This document shows, piece after piece, positions 36,532 through 48,407 of a stretch of DNA of 64,000 nucleotides. The stretch covers positions 999,072 through 1,063,071 of the forward strand of contig NZ_LMDC01000001.1 of assembly GCF_001425705.1 (NCBI RefSeq), in the 5' to 3' direction. Source of the stretch: Pelomonas sp. Root1217 (GTDB lineage Bacteria > Pseudomonadota > Gammaproteobacteria > Burkholderiales > Burkholderiaceae_C). How positions within the stretch are numbered: the stretch's first letter is position 1; each line of letters starts with the position of its first letter. Both the position numbers and the translations under genes were made by a program. The notes below the pieces were generated by a model. It was not told where the DNA came from and ran no database searches. It saw only the letters and a program-made list of their open reading frames with translations.

Positions 36532-37044
36532 TTACCGGTCGCGACGGCGGCGGGAAGCAACAAAACCGATGACGCCCAGGCCTGCGGCCAGCATGGCGTA
36601 GGTTTCGGGTTCCGGCACCGGCAGCGCGGTGGCCGAAGCCGAAATCGCGTAGGCCGACGGCGCCTGGTTAGCCATCGCGAACACGTTGAAGTAATAGTTG
36701 CCGGCGCTCAGGTTCGTGAAGTGCCCGGTCGACGTGGACGTGAAGGCAAAGCCGATGATGACGGTGTCGTCAGTGCCGCCCACGACGTGATCGGCGCCAG
36801 TGCTGACGATGCTGTAGAAGGCCGGCGACAGGCTGCCGAAGAACGTCGTCACATTGCTCTGCACGCTCGAAGCCGACGCGAGCGAGAACGTGAAGGTGTC
36901 GTTCAGCAGGCTGGGCACGACGGCGACATTGCCGCTGTTGACCGTGGTGGTGCCCAGCGTGCCGGTGCCCAACACGAAGGGGGTGGCCTGCGCCGCAAGG
37001 CTGCCCAGGGACAGCACAGAGGCCAAGGCAAGAGACTTCAACAT
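36532..37044 (-). CDS. PEP-CTERM exosortase substrate
   Basis: A 170-residue exported protein: signal peptide 1-20 (ending LAAQA), a Ser/Thr/Gly-rich beta-type body containing NDTFTFSLAS near 48-58, and a C-terminal sorting signal with VPEP at 143-146, a hydrophobic helix and RRRR at 165-168. Such proteins are processed by exosortase EpsH and linked to exopolysaccharide and floc or biofilm formation. The exosortase genes are not in this window. A sigma-54 promoter lies just upstream. Confidence 0.93.
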   Translation of the reverse strand: MLKSLALASVLSLGSLAAQATPFVLGTGTLGTTTVNSGNVAVVPSLLNDTFTFSLASASSVQSNVTTFFGSLSPAFYSIVSTGADHVVGGTDDTVIIGFAFTSTSTGHFTNLSAGNYYFNVFAMANQAPSAYAISASATALPVPEPETYAMLAAGLGVIGFVASRRRRDR

Positions 37045-37078
37045 AGTTACTTACTCCCAAAGAAAGACCCAAGCTAAT

Positions 37079-37095
37079 TAGCAAGCACCGTGCCA
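37079..37095 (-). promoter_or_regulatory. Sigma-54 promoter of the PEP-CTERM gene
   Basis: On the minus strand TGGCACGGTGCTTGCTA matches the sigma-54 (RpoN) -24/-12 consensus, with GG and GC exactly ten bases apart. The start codon is about 35 bases downstream, and GGGAG serves as ribosome site. PEP-CTERM genes in related beta-proteobacteria are known to depend on RpoN and the PrsK/PrsR pair. Confidence 0.8.
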
Positions 37096-37133
37096 TCAGA
37101 GAAAACCCTGCTGTGGCGGTGATTTACTTGCGG

Positions 37134-37526
37134 TCAGCCTTCTGGGTGTAAAGAACGCCGACACCAACGGGCCTTGTCGTCGAGAAAGTAGTCCTCGTCC
37201 GGCGGCTCGATGGGCTCGCCTTCAAAGAGCCCTGCGGGAAAGCCATAAGCCCTTGGCAGCCGCGCGTCCGCGGTGAAGACGTGCGATCCGCATGTCTTGC
37301 AAAACGAGCGCTGCAGATTGGGCGTGGGACAGAACACCGACAGCCCTTCAGGGTTGTTCACAACGACCTGATCGCGCGGCGCCGTGATCCATGTGGTGAA
37401 GGCCGCACCACTGAGGCGGCGGCATTCGCCGCAGTGGCAATTGTCCGGACGGCGCAAAGGCGATGGGACCGTGACGGACACGGCGCCACAGTAGCAGGAG
37501 CCGCGGGCAGCAAGAGGGGGGATCAT
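37134..37526 (-). CDS. GFA-family zinc protein
   Basis: A 130-residue protein of the GFA/CENP-V family, named after the glutathione-dependent formaldehyde-activating enzyme. The zinc-binding cysteines are in [16 protein letters not shown] and FCKTCGSH. Most family members have no proven enzyme activity. The ATG at 37526 gives the normal family start directly before the first Cys motif; a longer frame exists upstream but lacks similarity. It stands alone, 90 bases beyond the PEP-CTERM gene start. Confidence 0.88.
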   Translation of the reverse strand: MIPPLAARGSCYCGAVSVTVPSPLRRPDNCHCGECRRLSGAAFTTWITAPRDQVVVNNPEGLSVFCPTPNLQRSFCKTCGSHVFTADARLPRAYGFPAGLFEGEPIEPPDEDYFLDDKARWCRRSLHPEG

Positions 37527-37705
37527 CGGCTTCAAGGCAAGGGGAAGAGCCAGGACTATGCCGCTGCCGCGTTGCTGAACTCCGTTGCCCGCTCGCGATC
37601 GGCGTGGGCAGGACTCACCGGCTGGCGGGGTGCCTTCTGCTGACAAGCCGTTGTCGCGACCTCCCGCCATCATGGCGATTCCCAATTTGCGCACGAGTCG
37701 CTCCG

Positions 37706-38203
37706 ATGAAAAACGCCACCCTGTGGGAGGAATCGGCACAGGCCGGCATGGCCGCGCCGCGCGGCAACTGGATTGCCGTGGCCAGCGCCACCCACGCACG
37801 CCGAGGCTGCGCGGAACGCGGCGCAGGCTATATGCAGGTGTGCCATGGCAAGGTCGCGCCGTTGCGGCGCGTGAGGCCCGGTGACCGCGTGGCCTACTAC
37901 GCGCCCACAGTCACCATGGGCGGCAGCGACAAGCTGCAGGCCTTTGTGTCGCTCGGGCTGGTCAGGCCCGGCGAGCCCTACGCCTTCGACATGGGTGGCG
38001 GCTTCGTCCCCTTCCGCAAGGATGTGGACTATGTGCCGGCACGCGAGGCGCCCATTGCCCCGCTGATCGACCGCTTCGAGTTCGTGCAGGACCGCGCGCG
38101 CTGGGGCTATTCGTTCCGTTTCGGACTGTTTGCCATCAGCGACCATGACATGAGGCTGATTGCCGATGCCATGGGTGCCGATTCGGATGCCCTGCATTTC
38201 TGA
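37706..38203 (+). CDS. EVE-domain protein
   Basis: A 165-residue protein with an EVE/PUA-like fold (UPF0310 type), recognised by [39 protein letters not shown] and [10 protein letters not shown]. These proteins are thought to bind modified bases in nucleic acids. The ATG at 37706 is used; the second ATG at 37748 (MAAPRGNW) is also possible and is closer to the usual family start. The GNAT gene starts 10 bases downstream. Confidence 0.85.
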   Translation: MKNATLWEESAQAGMAAPRGNWIAVASATHARRGCAERGAGYMQVCHGKVAPLRRVRPGDRVAYYAPTVTMGGSDKLQAFVSLGLVRPGEPYAFDMGGGFVPFRKDVDYVPAREAPIAPLIDRFEFVQDRARWGYSFRFGLFAISDHDMRLIADAMGADSDALHF

Positions 38204-38212
38204 ACTGCACAG

Positions 38213-38899
38213 ATGACCCTGCCATCCATGAATCCTGAGGGTGACCGCAACACCGGCGCGTTCGATCCCGCGGTCGCTGCGCGTGCCTGGGCCAATGGCT
38301 GGGCGATTTCGCGGCGCACGCCAGCGCCGGTCAGGCGCTCTGGCTGCTTACAGATTTCGGTCGGAAAGCCCGGGCAGACGACTCGCTATGTTCTTCCCGC
38401 CCTTGATCGACATCTTCTTCAAGAACTTGTCACCGAGACCGGCCCCGGCAGCTGGCTGAAGATCTGCGCACCACGTGAAAGCGTGTCTCCCTTGCTTTCC
38501 CATCATTGGCAGGTTCACGACGCTGAGTTTCTGATGTGCACCGATCTCATGGGCGGCGACGCCAGCGCCCCTGAGGGCTATCGCATGCAGACCGAGAAGG
38601 TGGGAGAGGTCGCATTTGCCAGGCTGATCGCAGGTTCAGGGGAAATCGCGGCCGGCGGCCAGGTGGCGATCGAGGGTCCGTTCGCCACCTTCGATCAAAT
38701 CGTCACGGCCGAGGCCCACAGGAGGAAGGGGCTGGGGCGACGCATCATGACCATCTTGTCAAGCATCGCGCTCGATCTGGAGGCAAGGCAAGGCGTGCTG
38801 GTGGCCACGGAGTCGGGCGCTGCTCTGTACAAGGCGATGGGTTGGTCCCTGGTCTCGCCGGTCACGGCGGCGTCGTATCCAACCGCGCAGGCGGGCTGA
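38213..38899 (+). CDS. GNAT-family N-acetyltransferase
   Basis: A 228-residue protein with a C-terminal acetyltransferase domain. The acetyl-CoA-binding segment is FDQIVTAEAHRRKGLGRRIM (about residues 160-180), followed by ALYKAMGWSLVSP. The N-terminal half is less conserved. Its substrate is unknown. The gene follows the EVE-domain gene closely and is probably co-transcribed. Confidence 0.83.
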   Translation: MTLPSMNPEGDRNTGAFDPAVAARAWANGWAISRRTPAPVRRSGCLQISVGKPGQTTRYVLPALDRHLLQELVTETGPGSWLKICAPRESVSPLLSHHWQVHDAEFLMCTDLMGGDASAPEGYRMQTEKVGEVAFARLIAGSGEIAAGGQVAIEGPFATFDQIVTAEAHRRKGLGRRIMTILSSIALDLEARQGVLVATESGAALYKAMGWSLVSPVTAASYPTAQAG

Positions 38900-38996
38900 C
38901 GGGTGATGGGGATGAGCCTTTTCACCTGACCGTCTTGCGTACCGGGTTGTCCCCTTCGACGAACCGAAGGTTTCAGCCCTGCTACGAAAGACCGCC

Positions 38997-40016
38997 ATGT
39001 GCCGACTGCTCGCCCCGCTGCTCCTTGCCACGCTCACCCTCCTGGCTGGCGTGCCGCCAGCCGCCGCGCAAGCTGCTGCGCCGACGGTCTCCGTCGGCAG
39101 CGACAACGGCGCGGCCATCAAGGGTGCGCGCCGTGTCGCCATCGACCAGTTCGGGATCGAATTCGTCACCACGCTGAAGGCGAGCGGCAGCGGCGGGGGC
39201 AACAGTACCTCGGTGCAGGCCGAACTGCGCGGCGTGCCGGATGCGGCGATGCAGGCACTGACCGACCGCGTCTACCGCGACACCGTCGAGGCGCTGACCG
39301 CCGCCGGCTTTGAAGTCGTCAGCATGGACACGGTTCGCGCGCGCCCCGAGTACGCCGAAGTCGAGGCCCGCATGGGCAAGCCGGCGCCCTATGTCATCGA
39401 CGACACGGGCGCCGTCTCCAAGATCTTCGCGCCCACCGGCATGCCGGCCTTCTTCCAGACGGCAGGAGGCCGCGGCACGCTGAGCGACCGCATCACCGCG
39501 CTGGACGGTGCCAACGGTGCAAAGGCCAGCGCGGTGGCGCAGGCGCTCGACCTGCATTTCGTGCGCCTGCACTTCTTTGCGAGCTTCGGCACCGCCTCCG
39601 GCAGCAAGGGCTTCCTGGCCAATATCGCGCGTCGCTCACAGTCCTCCATCGAGGCCGGTCCGGTGCTTTACCCCAACGAGACCCAGCTGCAGATCGTGTC
39701 GCAGGAGGGCCAGCGCATCTTCCGCACGACGTCGCGCAGCGGCGTCAACGGCGCCTTCTACGTCGACCGCCTGGTTCAGGGCGCGACTGAAGGCTTCACG
39801 CTCGTCGACACCACCACCGACGAGTCGCGCAAGTCAGACAACACGAGCAACGCGCTGTCGATGGGCCTGGCGCTGTTGACCGGTGGCCGCTCGCGTGGCA
39901 CCAGCAATGCGACTGCCGCGGTCACGCTCGACGAGGCCAGCTTCGAGCGGGCTTTCCTGCCCATGATCGGCAGCGCGCGGGATGCGCTGGTGCAGCGGTT
40001 GAAGAGCGCCAGGTGA
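38997..40016 (+). CDS. Exported protein of unknown function
   Basis: A 339-residue protein with a clear signal peptide (MCRLLAPLLLATLTLLAGVPPAAA, about 1-25). The mature part contains FGIEFVTTLKASGSGGG, an alpha/beta stretch around TVEALTAAGFEVV and a conserved-looking FYVDRLVQGATEGFTLVDTTTDES. No family is recognised. It converges with the ECF sigma gene, 15 bases apart, so it may belong to the neighbouring sigma factor/kinase locus, but nothing in it proves this. Confidence 0.7.
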   Translation: MCRLLAPLLLATLTLLAGVPPAAAQAAAPTVSVGSDNGAAIKGARRVAIDQFGIEFVTTLKASGSGGGNSTSVQAELRGVPDAAMQALTDRVYRDTVEALTAAGFEVVSMDTVRARPEYAEVEARMGKPAPYVIDDTGAVSKIFAPTGMPAFFQTAGGRGTLSDRITALDGANGAKASAVAQALDLHFVRLHFFASFGTASGSKGFLANIARRSQSSIEAGPVLYPNETQLQIVSQEGQRIFRTTSRSGVNGAFYVDRLVQGATEGFTLVDTTTDESRKSDNTSNALSMGLALLTGGRSRGTSNATAAVTLDEASFERAFLPMIGSARDALVQRLKSAR

Positions 40017-40031
40017 ACCTCCGCCCTCGCG

Positions 40032-40634
40032 TCAGGCCAGCGGCGCGGCGCCCAGTTCGCGGCGCAGCCAGGCGCGGGCCAGCGCCCAGTCGCGCTTGAC
40101 GGTGGCGAGCGACAGATCGAGCGCCTGCGCGATCTCGTCGTTTTCTAGCCCGCCGAAGAACTTCAGCTCCACCACCTTGGCCGCGCGCGGGTCGACGGCT
40201 TCGAGGGCCAGGATGGCCTCGTGCACGGCCACCACGTCGGGCTCGGCCTGCACGCCGATTTCCGGTGCGCCGGTGATCGACAGCGACACCAGCTGCGCCT
40301 CGCGCTTCTCGGTGCGTTTGGCCAGCGCGTGGTTCACCAGGATGCGCCGCATCATGGTCGAGGCCACCGACAGGAAATGCGCGCGGTTGGACCATTGCGT
40401 GCGCGTCTGCTCGGCCATGCGGAACCAGGCCTCGTGCGTGAGCACCGTCGGGCTCAGCGTGTGCGCGTTCGCCTCGCGGCCCATGTGGGCGCGCGCGATG
40501 CGGTGCAGCTCGCCGTAGAGCAGCTCGAAGAGCTGGTTCGATGCGCCGGCCGCATCCGTGTCGAGCCGGCGCAGCCACTCGGTGACATCGGCGGCGGCGG
40601 GGTTCGAAGCGGACAGGGCAGTCATAGCGGTCAT
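40032..40634 (-). CDS. ECF sigma factor, kinase-linked type
   Basis: A 200-residue RNA polymerase sigma factor. Sigma-2 carries YGELHRIARAHMGRE and HTLSPTVLTHEAWFRM; sigma-4 carries the helix-turn-helix ELKFFGGLENDEIAQALDLS and TVKRDW. The HTLxPT...HEA segment replaces the acidic DAED motif of ordinary ECF factors. This is the mark of the group (ECF43-like) that needs threonine phosphorylation by a Ser/Thr kinase to bind core polymerase, and such a kinase is encoded at 42482-45157. No anti-sigma factor is nearby. Several ATGs lie close together; 40634 is used. Confidence 0.87.
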   Translation of the reverse strand: MTAMTALSASNPAAADVTEWLRRLDTDAAGASNQLFELLYGELHRIARAHMGREANAHTLSPTVLTHEAWFRMAEQTRTQWSNRAHFLSVASTMMRRILVNHALAKRTEKREAQLVSLSITGAPEIGVQAEPDVVAVHEAILALEAVDPRAAKVVELKFFGGLENDEIAQALDLSLATVKRDWALARAWLRRELGAAPLA

Positions 40635-40800
40635 GGCGCCGCGCATTTTGCGCGCGGCGCCGCGACATGCCTGCGAAGGATTGCTCGGTTCATGCGTGCC
40701 TGTTTTCAAGCCCGATGAGCCTTTTGGCCGCGCCACGCTGCGTACCCCGACATGCCCCTCGAATCGGCGAGGGGTGCCACCCCTCCCACCGGACTCCACC

Positions 40801-42396
40801 ATGACATCGACCCCTTGCCCAACTCCCCACGGCCTGCGTGGCCTCGTGATCGCGGCGGCCACCGTGGCCGTTGCCACCTTGGCCGGCTGCGGGGGTGGCG
40901 GCACCACGGCGCCCGCAGTACCGGCTCCTGCACCGGTCGCAACAGCGCCTGCGCCCGTCCCCGCGCCTGCACCCGCCCCTGCGCCCGCGCCTGCGCCTGC
41001 CCCGGCGGTTGTCAAGGCCACATTGACCGGCGTGGCTGCGAGCGGCGCGCCCGTCGTTGGCGGCACGGTCACGGCCACCTGTACCAGCGGGCCGGCGACG
41101 GTCTCGCTGCCGACCAGCGCCACCGGCACCTGGACTGTCGACGTGCCGGCCAACACGCTGCCCTGCGCACTGCAGGTGTCGGGTGGCACGGTGGGCGGCG
41201 TGCCGAATGCGCTTTCGCTGCACAGCATTGCCGTGGCCGCCGGGCGCGTGAACATCACCACCCTCACCGACCTGACGATTGCGCGTGCTGCCGGCATGCC
41301 GCCCGCGACCTGGTTTGCAGGCCTGGCCGCCGCACCGGCGGGCACCCGGCTCGAAACCGCCGGCGCGCTCACCCAGCTGATTGCCACCCTCACGGCCGGC
41401 AGCTATGTGCTGCCCAGCGGGCCGTTCGACCCGTTCACCGTCGTGTTCGACGCCAAGCCGGGCGATTCCACGGACGCGCTGCTGGACAGTGTCATGGCCG
41501 CCGCACTCGCCAGCCACAAGACCTACATCGACCTGATCGCCGACTTCAGCGCCGCAACCAATGGCATCTACCGCCTGCCGCCCGCGCTGACGGGCACAGA
41601 TCCCACGCCACCGGCGCCGCACGCCATCGTGCTCACACCCAAGGGGCAGGCGGCAGCCGCTGACGTCGCGCCGGCCATCGGCACCTGGCAGGGCCAGCTC
41701 GGGCGTGTCTTCACGCCGGGCCAGGCGACGCAGGAGACCACCTCGTGCAGCATTGCCGTGGCCAAGGACGGCATGCTGACCGTCTCGGCCGGTGGGCGCA
41801 GCCTGCAGGCCGCCGTCAACGGCGACGTGGGCGACCTCATCCTGAATGTCGTCAGCCTCACCCGGGTCCAGGCCAGCGACGTGCCGAACGACCGCTACGC
41901 ACAACTCACCCTCGTCAAGGGCGTGATGGCGCAAGGCGTGGCGCGCCAGGGTGGGACTGGCTTCACCACGGCCACGGACCGGGTGGAGTGCTGGCTGAGC
42001 AACCCCAACCCGACCAGCGCAGGCAGCGCCAATGTCGCGGCCCTGAACGGCGCCACGGCGGCCGACATGTCTTCGGCACTCGTCGGCCACTACACGAGCA
42101 GCAGCTGCACGCTGGACGTGTCGAGCAGCGGCGTCTTCCACCTGGTGAGTGGCAATGTTGACGTGACGACCCGCCTCGCCGGCGACGAGGACGACGTCAT
42201 CGTCACATTTGGCGAGAGCGTGGCGGTGCAGGCGCAGGACTATTTCACCGCCGGTGAACAAACCTGGGTGACGCTGGCCTACCAGCCGGCCAATGCGGCA
42301 CTGAACGTGCCTGCCTCGTACAGCGCCGACGCCAGCCACCGCGCGCCGCGACCGGTCAAGTCGCTCGCGCAGTGCAACAGCCTCGTCAAGCAGTGA
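40801..42396 (+). CDS. Lipoprotein of unknown function
   Basis: A 531-residue exported lipoprotein: lipobox LAGC, then a Pro/Ala-rich flexible linker (about 35-70, many PAPAPA units), then two apparent beta-rich regions (about 75-320 and 325-530). Conserved-looking motifs include TLTGVAASGAPVVGGTVTATC and GHYTSSSCTLDVSSSGVFHL. No family is assigned. It lies between the divergent ECF sigma gene and the kinase gene, 85 bases before the latter, so it may be the signal sensor or the main target of that system; this is inference from position. Confidence 0.75.
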   Translation: MTSTPCPTPHGLRGLVIAAATVAVATLAGCGGGGTTAPAVPAPAPVATAPAPVPAPAPAPAPAPAPAPAVVKATLTGVAASGAPVVGGTVTATCTSGPATVSLPTSATGTWTVDVPANTLPCALQVSGGTVGGVPNALSLHSIAVAAGRVNITTLTDLTIARAAGMPPATWFAGLAAAPAGTRLETAGALTQLIATLTAGSYVLPSGPFDPFTVVFDAKPGDSTDALLDSVMAAALASHKTYIDLIADFSAATNGIYRLPPALTGTDPTPPAPHAIVLTPKGQAAAADVAPAIGTWQGQLGRVFTPGQATQETTSCSIAVAKDGMLTVSAGGRSLQAAVNGDVGDLILNVVSLTRVQASDVPNDRYAQLTLVKGVMAQGVARQGGTGFTTATDRVECWLSNPNPTSAGSANVAALNGATAADMSSALVGHYTSSSCTLDVSSSGVFHLVSGNVDVTTRLAGDEDDVIVTFGESVAVQAQDYFTAGEQTWVTLAYQPANAALNVPASYSADASHRAPRPVKSLAQCNSLVKQ

Positions 42397-42481
42397 TGGC
42401 ACGGGGGCGGTTCCCCCGCTCCCGCACTTGCCGACGCGTCACTACAGTCGCGTCGCCACCGCCCAGCCCCGAGCCCGCCGA

Positions 42482-45157
<2,676 letters not shown>

Positions 45158-45287
45158 GCCGGCATCGGGCTAGCCGGTTGCGCGGTCAAGTCCTACACCT
45201 GCGGGTGGGTCTTGCGAGGAGAGTCGGCACAGGTTCAAGGCGCTTCGCGCCGTTGAATCGTGAGCCCCAACTACCAAGGAGACCGCC

Positions 45288-45446
45288 ATGAGTCTAGGTG
45301 CCATTCTGCTGGTCGTGCTGATCCTTCTTCTGCTCGGCGCCATCCCGGCGTGGCCACACAGCCGCGGCTGGGGCTATGGGCCAACGGGAGGGATCGGCCT
45401 GGTTTTGCTTATCGTGCTCGTGCTGTTCTTTATGGGCCGGATATAG
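45288..45446 (+). CDS. Small DUF3309-type membrane protein
   Basis: A 52-residue protein (MSLGAILLVVLILLLLGAIP, then WPHSRGWGYGPTGG and a second hydrophobic segment ending FFMGRI). Two membrane helices flank the aromatic HSRGWGYGP loop that marks the family. An AAGGAGACC ribosome site precedes it. The function is unknown; genes of this type are often induced by envelope or osmotic stress. Confidence 0.85.
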   Translation: MSLGAILLVVLILLLLGAIPAWPHSRGWGYGPTGGIGLVLLIVLVLFFMGRI

Positions 45447-45466
45447 CCGTCCCGACATGAGCGCGT

Positions 45467-45685
45467 CTACCCCTGGCCGGTGTCGCCCGGCTCGTTGGGT
45501 GGCCGCCCTCGCCGGGGCGCCGGGCTGGCGGCCGGCTTGATGCCGCGCCGCGCCAGCGCCTCGCGCAGCAGCACTTCGACCTGCGCATTGGCCGAGCGCA
45601 GTTCCTGGGCTGCCAGGCGTTCGATTTGTGCCCACAGCGCCGGGTCCACCCGCAACGCGAAGGCCTTCTTGTCGGGGCTGGCCAT
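45467..45685 (-). CDS. Arc-like ribbon-helix-helix protein
   Basis: A 72-residue protein with a ribbon-helix-helix fold: [20 protein letters not shown] followed by [19 protein letters not shown], then a basic Pro/Arg tail. It lies 12 bases after the SPFH gene. This gene pair recurs in many bacteria. It is probably the autoregulator of the pair; an antitoxin label would not be justified since no toxin is present. Confidence 0.8.
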   Translation of the reverse strand: MASPDKKAFALRVDPALWAQIERLAAQELRSANAQVEVLLREALARRGIKPAASPAPRRGRPPNEPGDTGQG

Positions 45686-45697
45686 GCCGCGGCGCGC

Positions 45698-46591
45698 TCA
45701 GGCGTACAGAGTGCCAGCGTTGATGATGGGTTGGGCGTCCTTGTCCGAGCACAGTACGACGAGCAGGTTGGACACCATGGCTGCCTTGCGCTCGTCGTCC
45801 AGTACGACGATCTCGCGCTCCGACAGCCCCCGCAGCGCCTCCTCCACCATCGTCACCGCGCCCTGCACGATCTTCTTGCGCGCGCTAATGATGGCCTCGG
45901 CCTGCTGGCGGCGCAGCATCACCTGGGCGATTTCCGGCGCGTAGGCGAGGTGCGTGATCTTGGCCTCCAGCACCGTCACGCCGGCCTGGGCGCAGCGCTC
46001 TTGCAGTTCGGCGATCAGCGCCTTGACGACCTCATCCTGGCCGGCGCGCAGCGTCGTTTCGCCGGGGTCCAGGTCCTCGCCATCGTCGTAGGCGAACTGC
46101 GTGGCCAGATGGCGGATGGCCGTCTCAGCCTGCACGCCCACGTAGGTTTCGAACTTGTCCACGTCGAAGACTGCGCGCGCCGTGTCCTGCACGCGCCAGA
46201 CGATGGCGGCGCTGATTTCGATCGGGTTGCCGCGCTTGTCGTTGACCTTGATGTGCGGTGCGTTCAGGTTGCGCGCGCGCAGCGAGATGCGCTCCCGCAT
46301 CGCGAACGGGTTGGCCCAGCGAAGGCCTTCATGGCGGTCGGTGCCGACATAGCGGCCGAACAGCGTCAGGATCCGCGCCTCATTGGGCTCCTGCATGTAG
46401 ACCCCGATCAGCATGAGCAAACTGGCCGCGAAGAGGAGCACCGTCAACACCATCAGAGCCAGGTTGCCGATGGACCACACGAACAGCGCCGCCGCCGCTG
46501 CCGCTCCGCCCAGGCTGCAGGCAATGGGCACGAAGCCGCTGAACGCGCGAGCCGGCAGTTCAAGACGAGGGAGCTGTTCGAGGATGGGCAT
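45698..46591 (-). CDS. SPFH/stomatin-like membrane protein
   Basis: A 297-residue SPFH protein. Two hydrophobic segments at about 22-66 anchor it; the SPFH (band 7) domain spans about 70-240 ([40 protein letters not shown]). The C-terminal part holds a coiled coil ([20 protein letters not shown]). Such proteins form membrane rings or scaffolds. The next gene codes for an Arc-like regulator. Confidence 0.9.
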   Translation of the reverse strand: MPILEQLPRLELPARAFSGFVPIACSLGGAAAAAALFVWSIGNLALMVLTVLLFAASLLMLIGVYMQEPNEARILTLFGRYVGTDRHEGLRWANPFAMRERISLRARNLNAPHIKVNDKRGNPIEISAAIVWRVQDTARAVFDVDKFETYVGVQAETAIRHLATQFAYDDGEDLDPGETTLRAGQDEVVKALIAELQERCAQAGVTVLEAKITHLAYAPEIAQVMLRRQQAEAIISARKKIVQGAVTMVEEALRGLSEREIVVLDDERKAAMVSNLLVVLCSDKDAQPIINAGTLYA

Positions 46592-46606
46592 GGCGACATC
46601 TCAGAA

Positions 46607-46623
46607 AAAGGAGATATCACTTT
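46607..46623. promoter_or_regulatory. Possible operator before the SPFH gene
   Basis: AAAGGAGATATCACTTT is a loose dyad around GATATC, 15-30 bases upstream of the SPFH start codon. It could bind the Arc-like protein encoded by the second gene. Confidence 0.3.
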
Positions 46624-46649
46624 AATTCACTTTGCCCGGCGTGACCACA

Positions 46650-48407
46650 CTAATGGTTGTGCCGCGGCGGCGTGTCGATCACGCCGCGATAGGGCAAGGC
46701 GAGTTCCAGGCAGGCGCCGGTCGACAGCTGCCCCACCGTCGAGCGGTAGATCTCCTGCCACGGTGTCTGGCTCGGCGGTACCGCGGGTGGCGCATCTTCG
46801 GCCCGACGGCGCGCGAGCTCCTCGTCGCTGAGCAGTACATCGCAGCGGCCGGCGATCAGGTCGACGCGGATGACATCGCCCGTGCGCAGCCAGGCCAACC
46901 CGCCGCCGATGGCGCTCTCGGGCGAGGCATGCACGATGGAGGGGCTGTCCGACGTGCCCGACTGGCGGCCGTCGCCCAGCGTGGGCAGGCTCATCACACC
47001 GCGCCGGATCAGCGCGTCCGGAGGCTGCATGTTGACGACCTCGGCGGAGCCTGGCCAGCCCATCGGCCCGGCGCCGCGCATGACGAGGATGCAGCCCTCG
47101 TCGATGCCGAGCGCGGGATCGTTGATGCGCGCGTGATAGTCATCGGGCCCGTCGAAGACGATGGCCCGGCACTCAAAGGCGCCGCCCTTCAGGTAGCGCT
47201 CGCGGAAAGCCGCCGAGATGACGCTGGCCTTCAGGATGGCGAAGTCAAACAGGTTGCCGCTCAGCACAACGAAACCGGCATCGGGCTTCAGCGGCGCGCT
47301 GACCGGGTAGATGACTTCACGGTCCTGCGTCTCGCGGCCATCGAGATTGGCGGCCATCGTGCGGCCGGTCACCGTCGGTCGCTCGGTGCGCAGCAAGCCC
47401 GCCTGCTGCAGTTCCCACATGACGGCCGGCACGCCGCCGGCGCGGTGGAAGCGCTCCCCAAGGAACTGGCCGGCCGGCTGCATGTTCAACAGCAGCGGCA
47501 CATGCTGGCCCACGTCCGTCCAGTCGGCTGCGGTCAGCTCGACGCCGGCATGCCGGGCCATGGCCATCAGGTGCGGCTGGGCGTTGGTCGAGCCGCCGAT
47601 GGCCGCGTTGACGACGATGGCGTCAAGGAAGGCCTCGCGGCTGAGGATGCGTGAAGGCCGCTGGTCCTCGCGCGCCATGTCGACGATGCGCCGGCCGGTT
47701 TCATAGGCCATCTGGCCGCGCTCGCGGTAGGGCGCGGGGATGGCCGAGCAGCCGGTCAGCGACAGGCCCAGGCACTCGGCCAGCGCATTCATCGTCGAGG
47801 CCGTGCCCATGGTGTTGCAGTGGCCGGCCGAGGGGGCGGAAGCCGCGGCAATCTCGATGAAGGTCTCTTCGTCGATCTCGCCGGCCGCCAGGCGCCGGCG
47901 GCCGGCCCAGATGGCGGCGCCCGAGCCGACGAGCTGGCCCTCGAACCACCCGTCCAGCATCGGCCCGCCGGACAGCACGATGGCCGGGATGTCGACCGTG
48001 CTTGCCGCCATGACCTGAGCGGGCGTGGTCTTGTCGCAGCCGGTCGTCAGCACGACGGCGTCCAGCGGATAGCCGTGCAGGATCTCGACGAGGCCGAGAT
48101 AGGCCATGTTGCGGTCCAGCGCCGCGGTGGGGCGGCGGCAGTTCTCGAAGATGGGATGCAGCGGGAACTCCATCGGGATGCCGCCCGCGTCGCGGATGCC
48201 ATCGCGCACGCGCTTCGCCAGCTCCAAATGGATGCGGTTGCAGGGACTCAGATCGCTGCCGCTCTGCGCGATGCCGATGATGGGACGGCCCGAGCGCAGC
48301 TCCTGCGGGGTGAGGCCGTAGTTCATGAAACGCTCCAGGTAGAGCGCCGTCATGTCGACGTGGTCGGGGTTGTCGAACCAGTCCTGGGAGCGCAGTCGGC
48401 GCGTCAT
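46650..48407 (-). CDS. xylD: D-xylonate dehydratase
   Basis: A 585-residue IlvD/Edd-family enzyme that makes 2-keto-3-deoxy-xylonate from D-xylonate. The opening RLRSQDWFDNPDHVDMTALY and the segments HPIFENCRRPTAALDRN and PGSAEVVNMQPPD match Caulobacter XylD closely. The iron-sulfur cysteines are Cys56, Cys124 (TTGCDKTTP) and Cys197 (SAGHCNTM). It belongs to the oxidative Weimberg/Dahms route; xylose dehydrogenase and the later enzymes are not in the window, though the lactonase at 35465 or the RraA-like protein could contribute. Its start overlaps a tiny upstream frame by four bases, and a xyl-box-like dyad lies further upstream. Confidence 0.95.
   Translation of the reverse strand: MTRRLRSQDWFDNPDHVDMTALYLERFMNYGLTPQELRSGRPIIGIAQSGSDLSPCNRIHLELAKRVRDGIRDAGGIPMEFPLHPIFENCRRPTAALDRNMAYLGLVEILHGYPLDAVVLTTGCDKTTPAQVMAASTVDIPAIVLSGGPMLDGWFEGQLVGSGAAIWAGRRRLAAGEIDEETFIEIAAASAPSAGHCNTMGTASTMNALAECLGLSLTGCSAIPAPYRERGQMAYETGRRIVDMAREDQRPSRILSREAFLDAIVVNAAIGGSTNAQPHLMAMARHAGVELTAADWTDVGQHVPLLLNMQPAGQFLGERFHRAGGVPAVMWELQQAGLLRTERPTVTGRTMAANLDGRETQDREVIYPVSAPLKPDAGFVVLSGNLFDFAILKASVISAAFRERYLKGGAFECRAIVFDGPDDYHARINDPALGIDEGCILVMRGAGPMGWPGSAEVVNMQPPDALIRRGVMSLPTLGDGRQSGTSDSPSIVHASPESAIGGGLAWLRTGDVIRVDLIAGRCDVLLSDEELARRRAEDAPPAVPPSQTPWQEIYRSTVGQLSTGACLELALPYRGVIDTPPRHNH

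Noticed and set aside
45467-45685. Toxin-antitoxin system with the Arc-like protein as antitoxin
   Set aside because: The neighbour is a membrane SPFH protein, not a toxin; autoregulation of the pair is a simpler reading.
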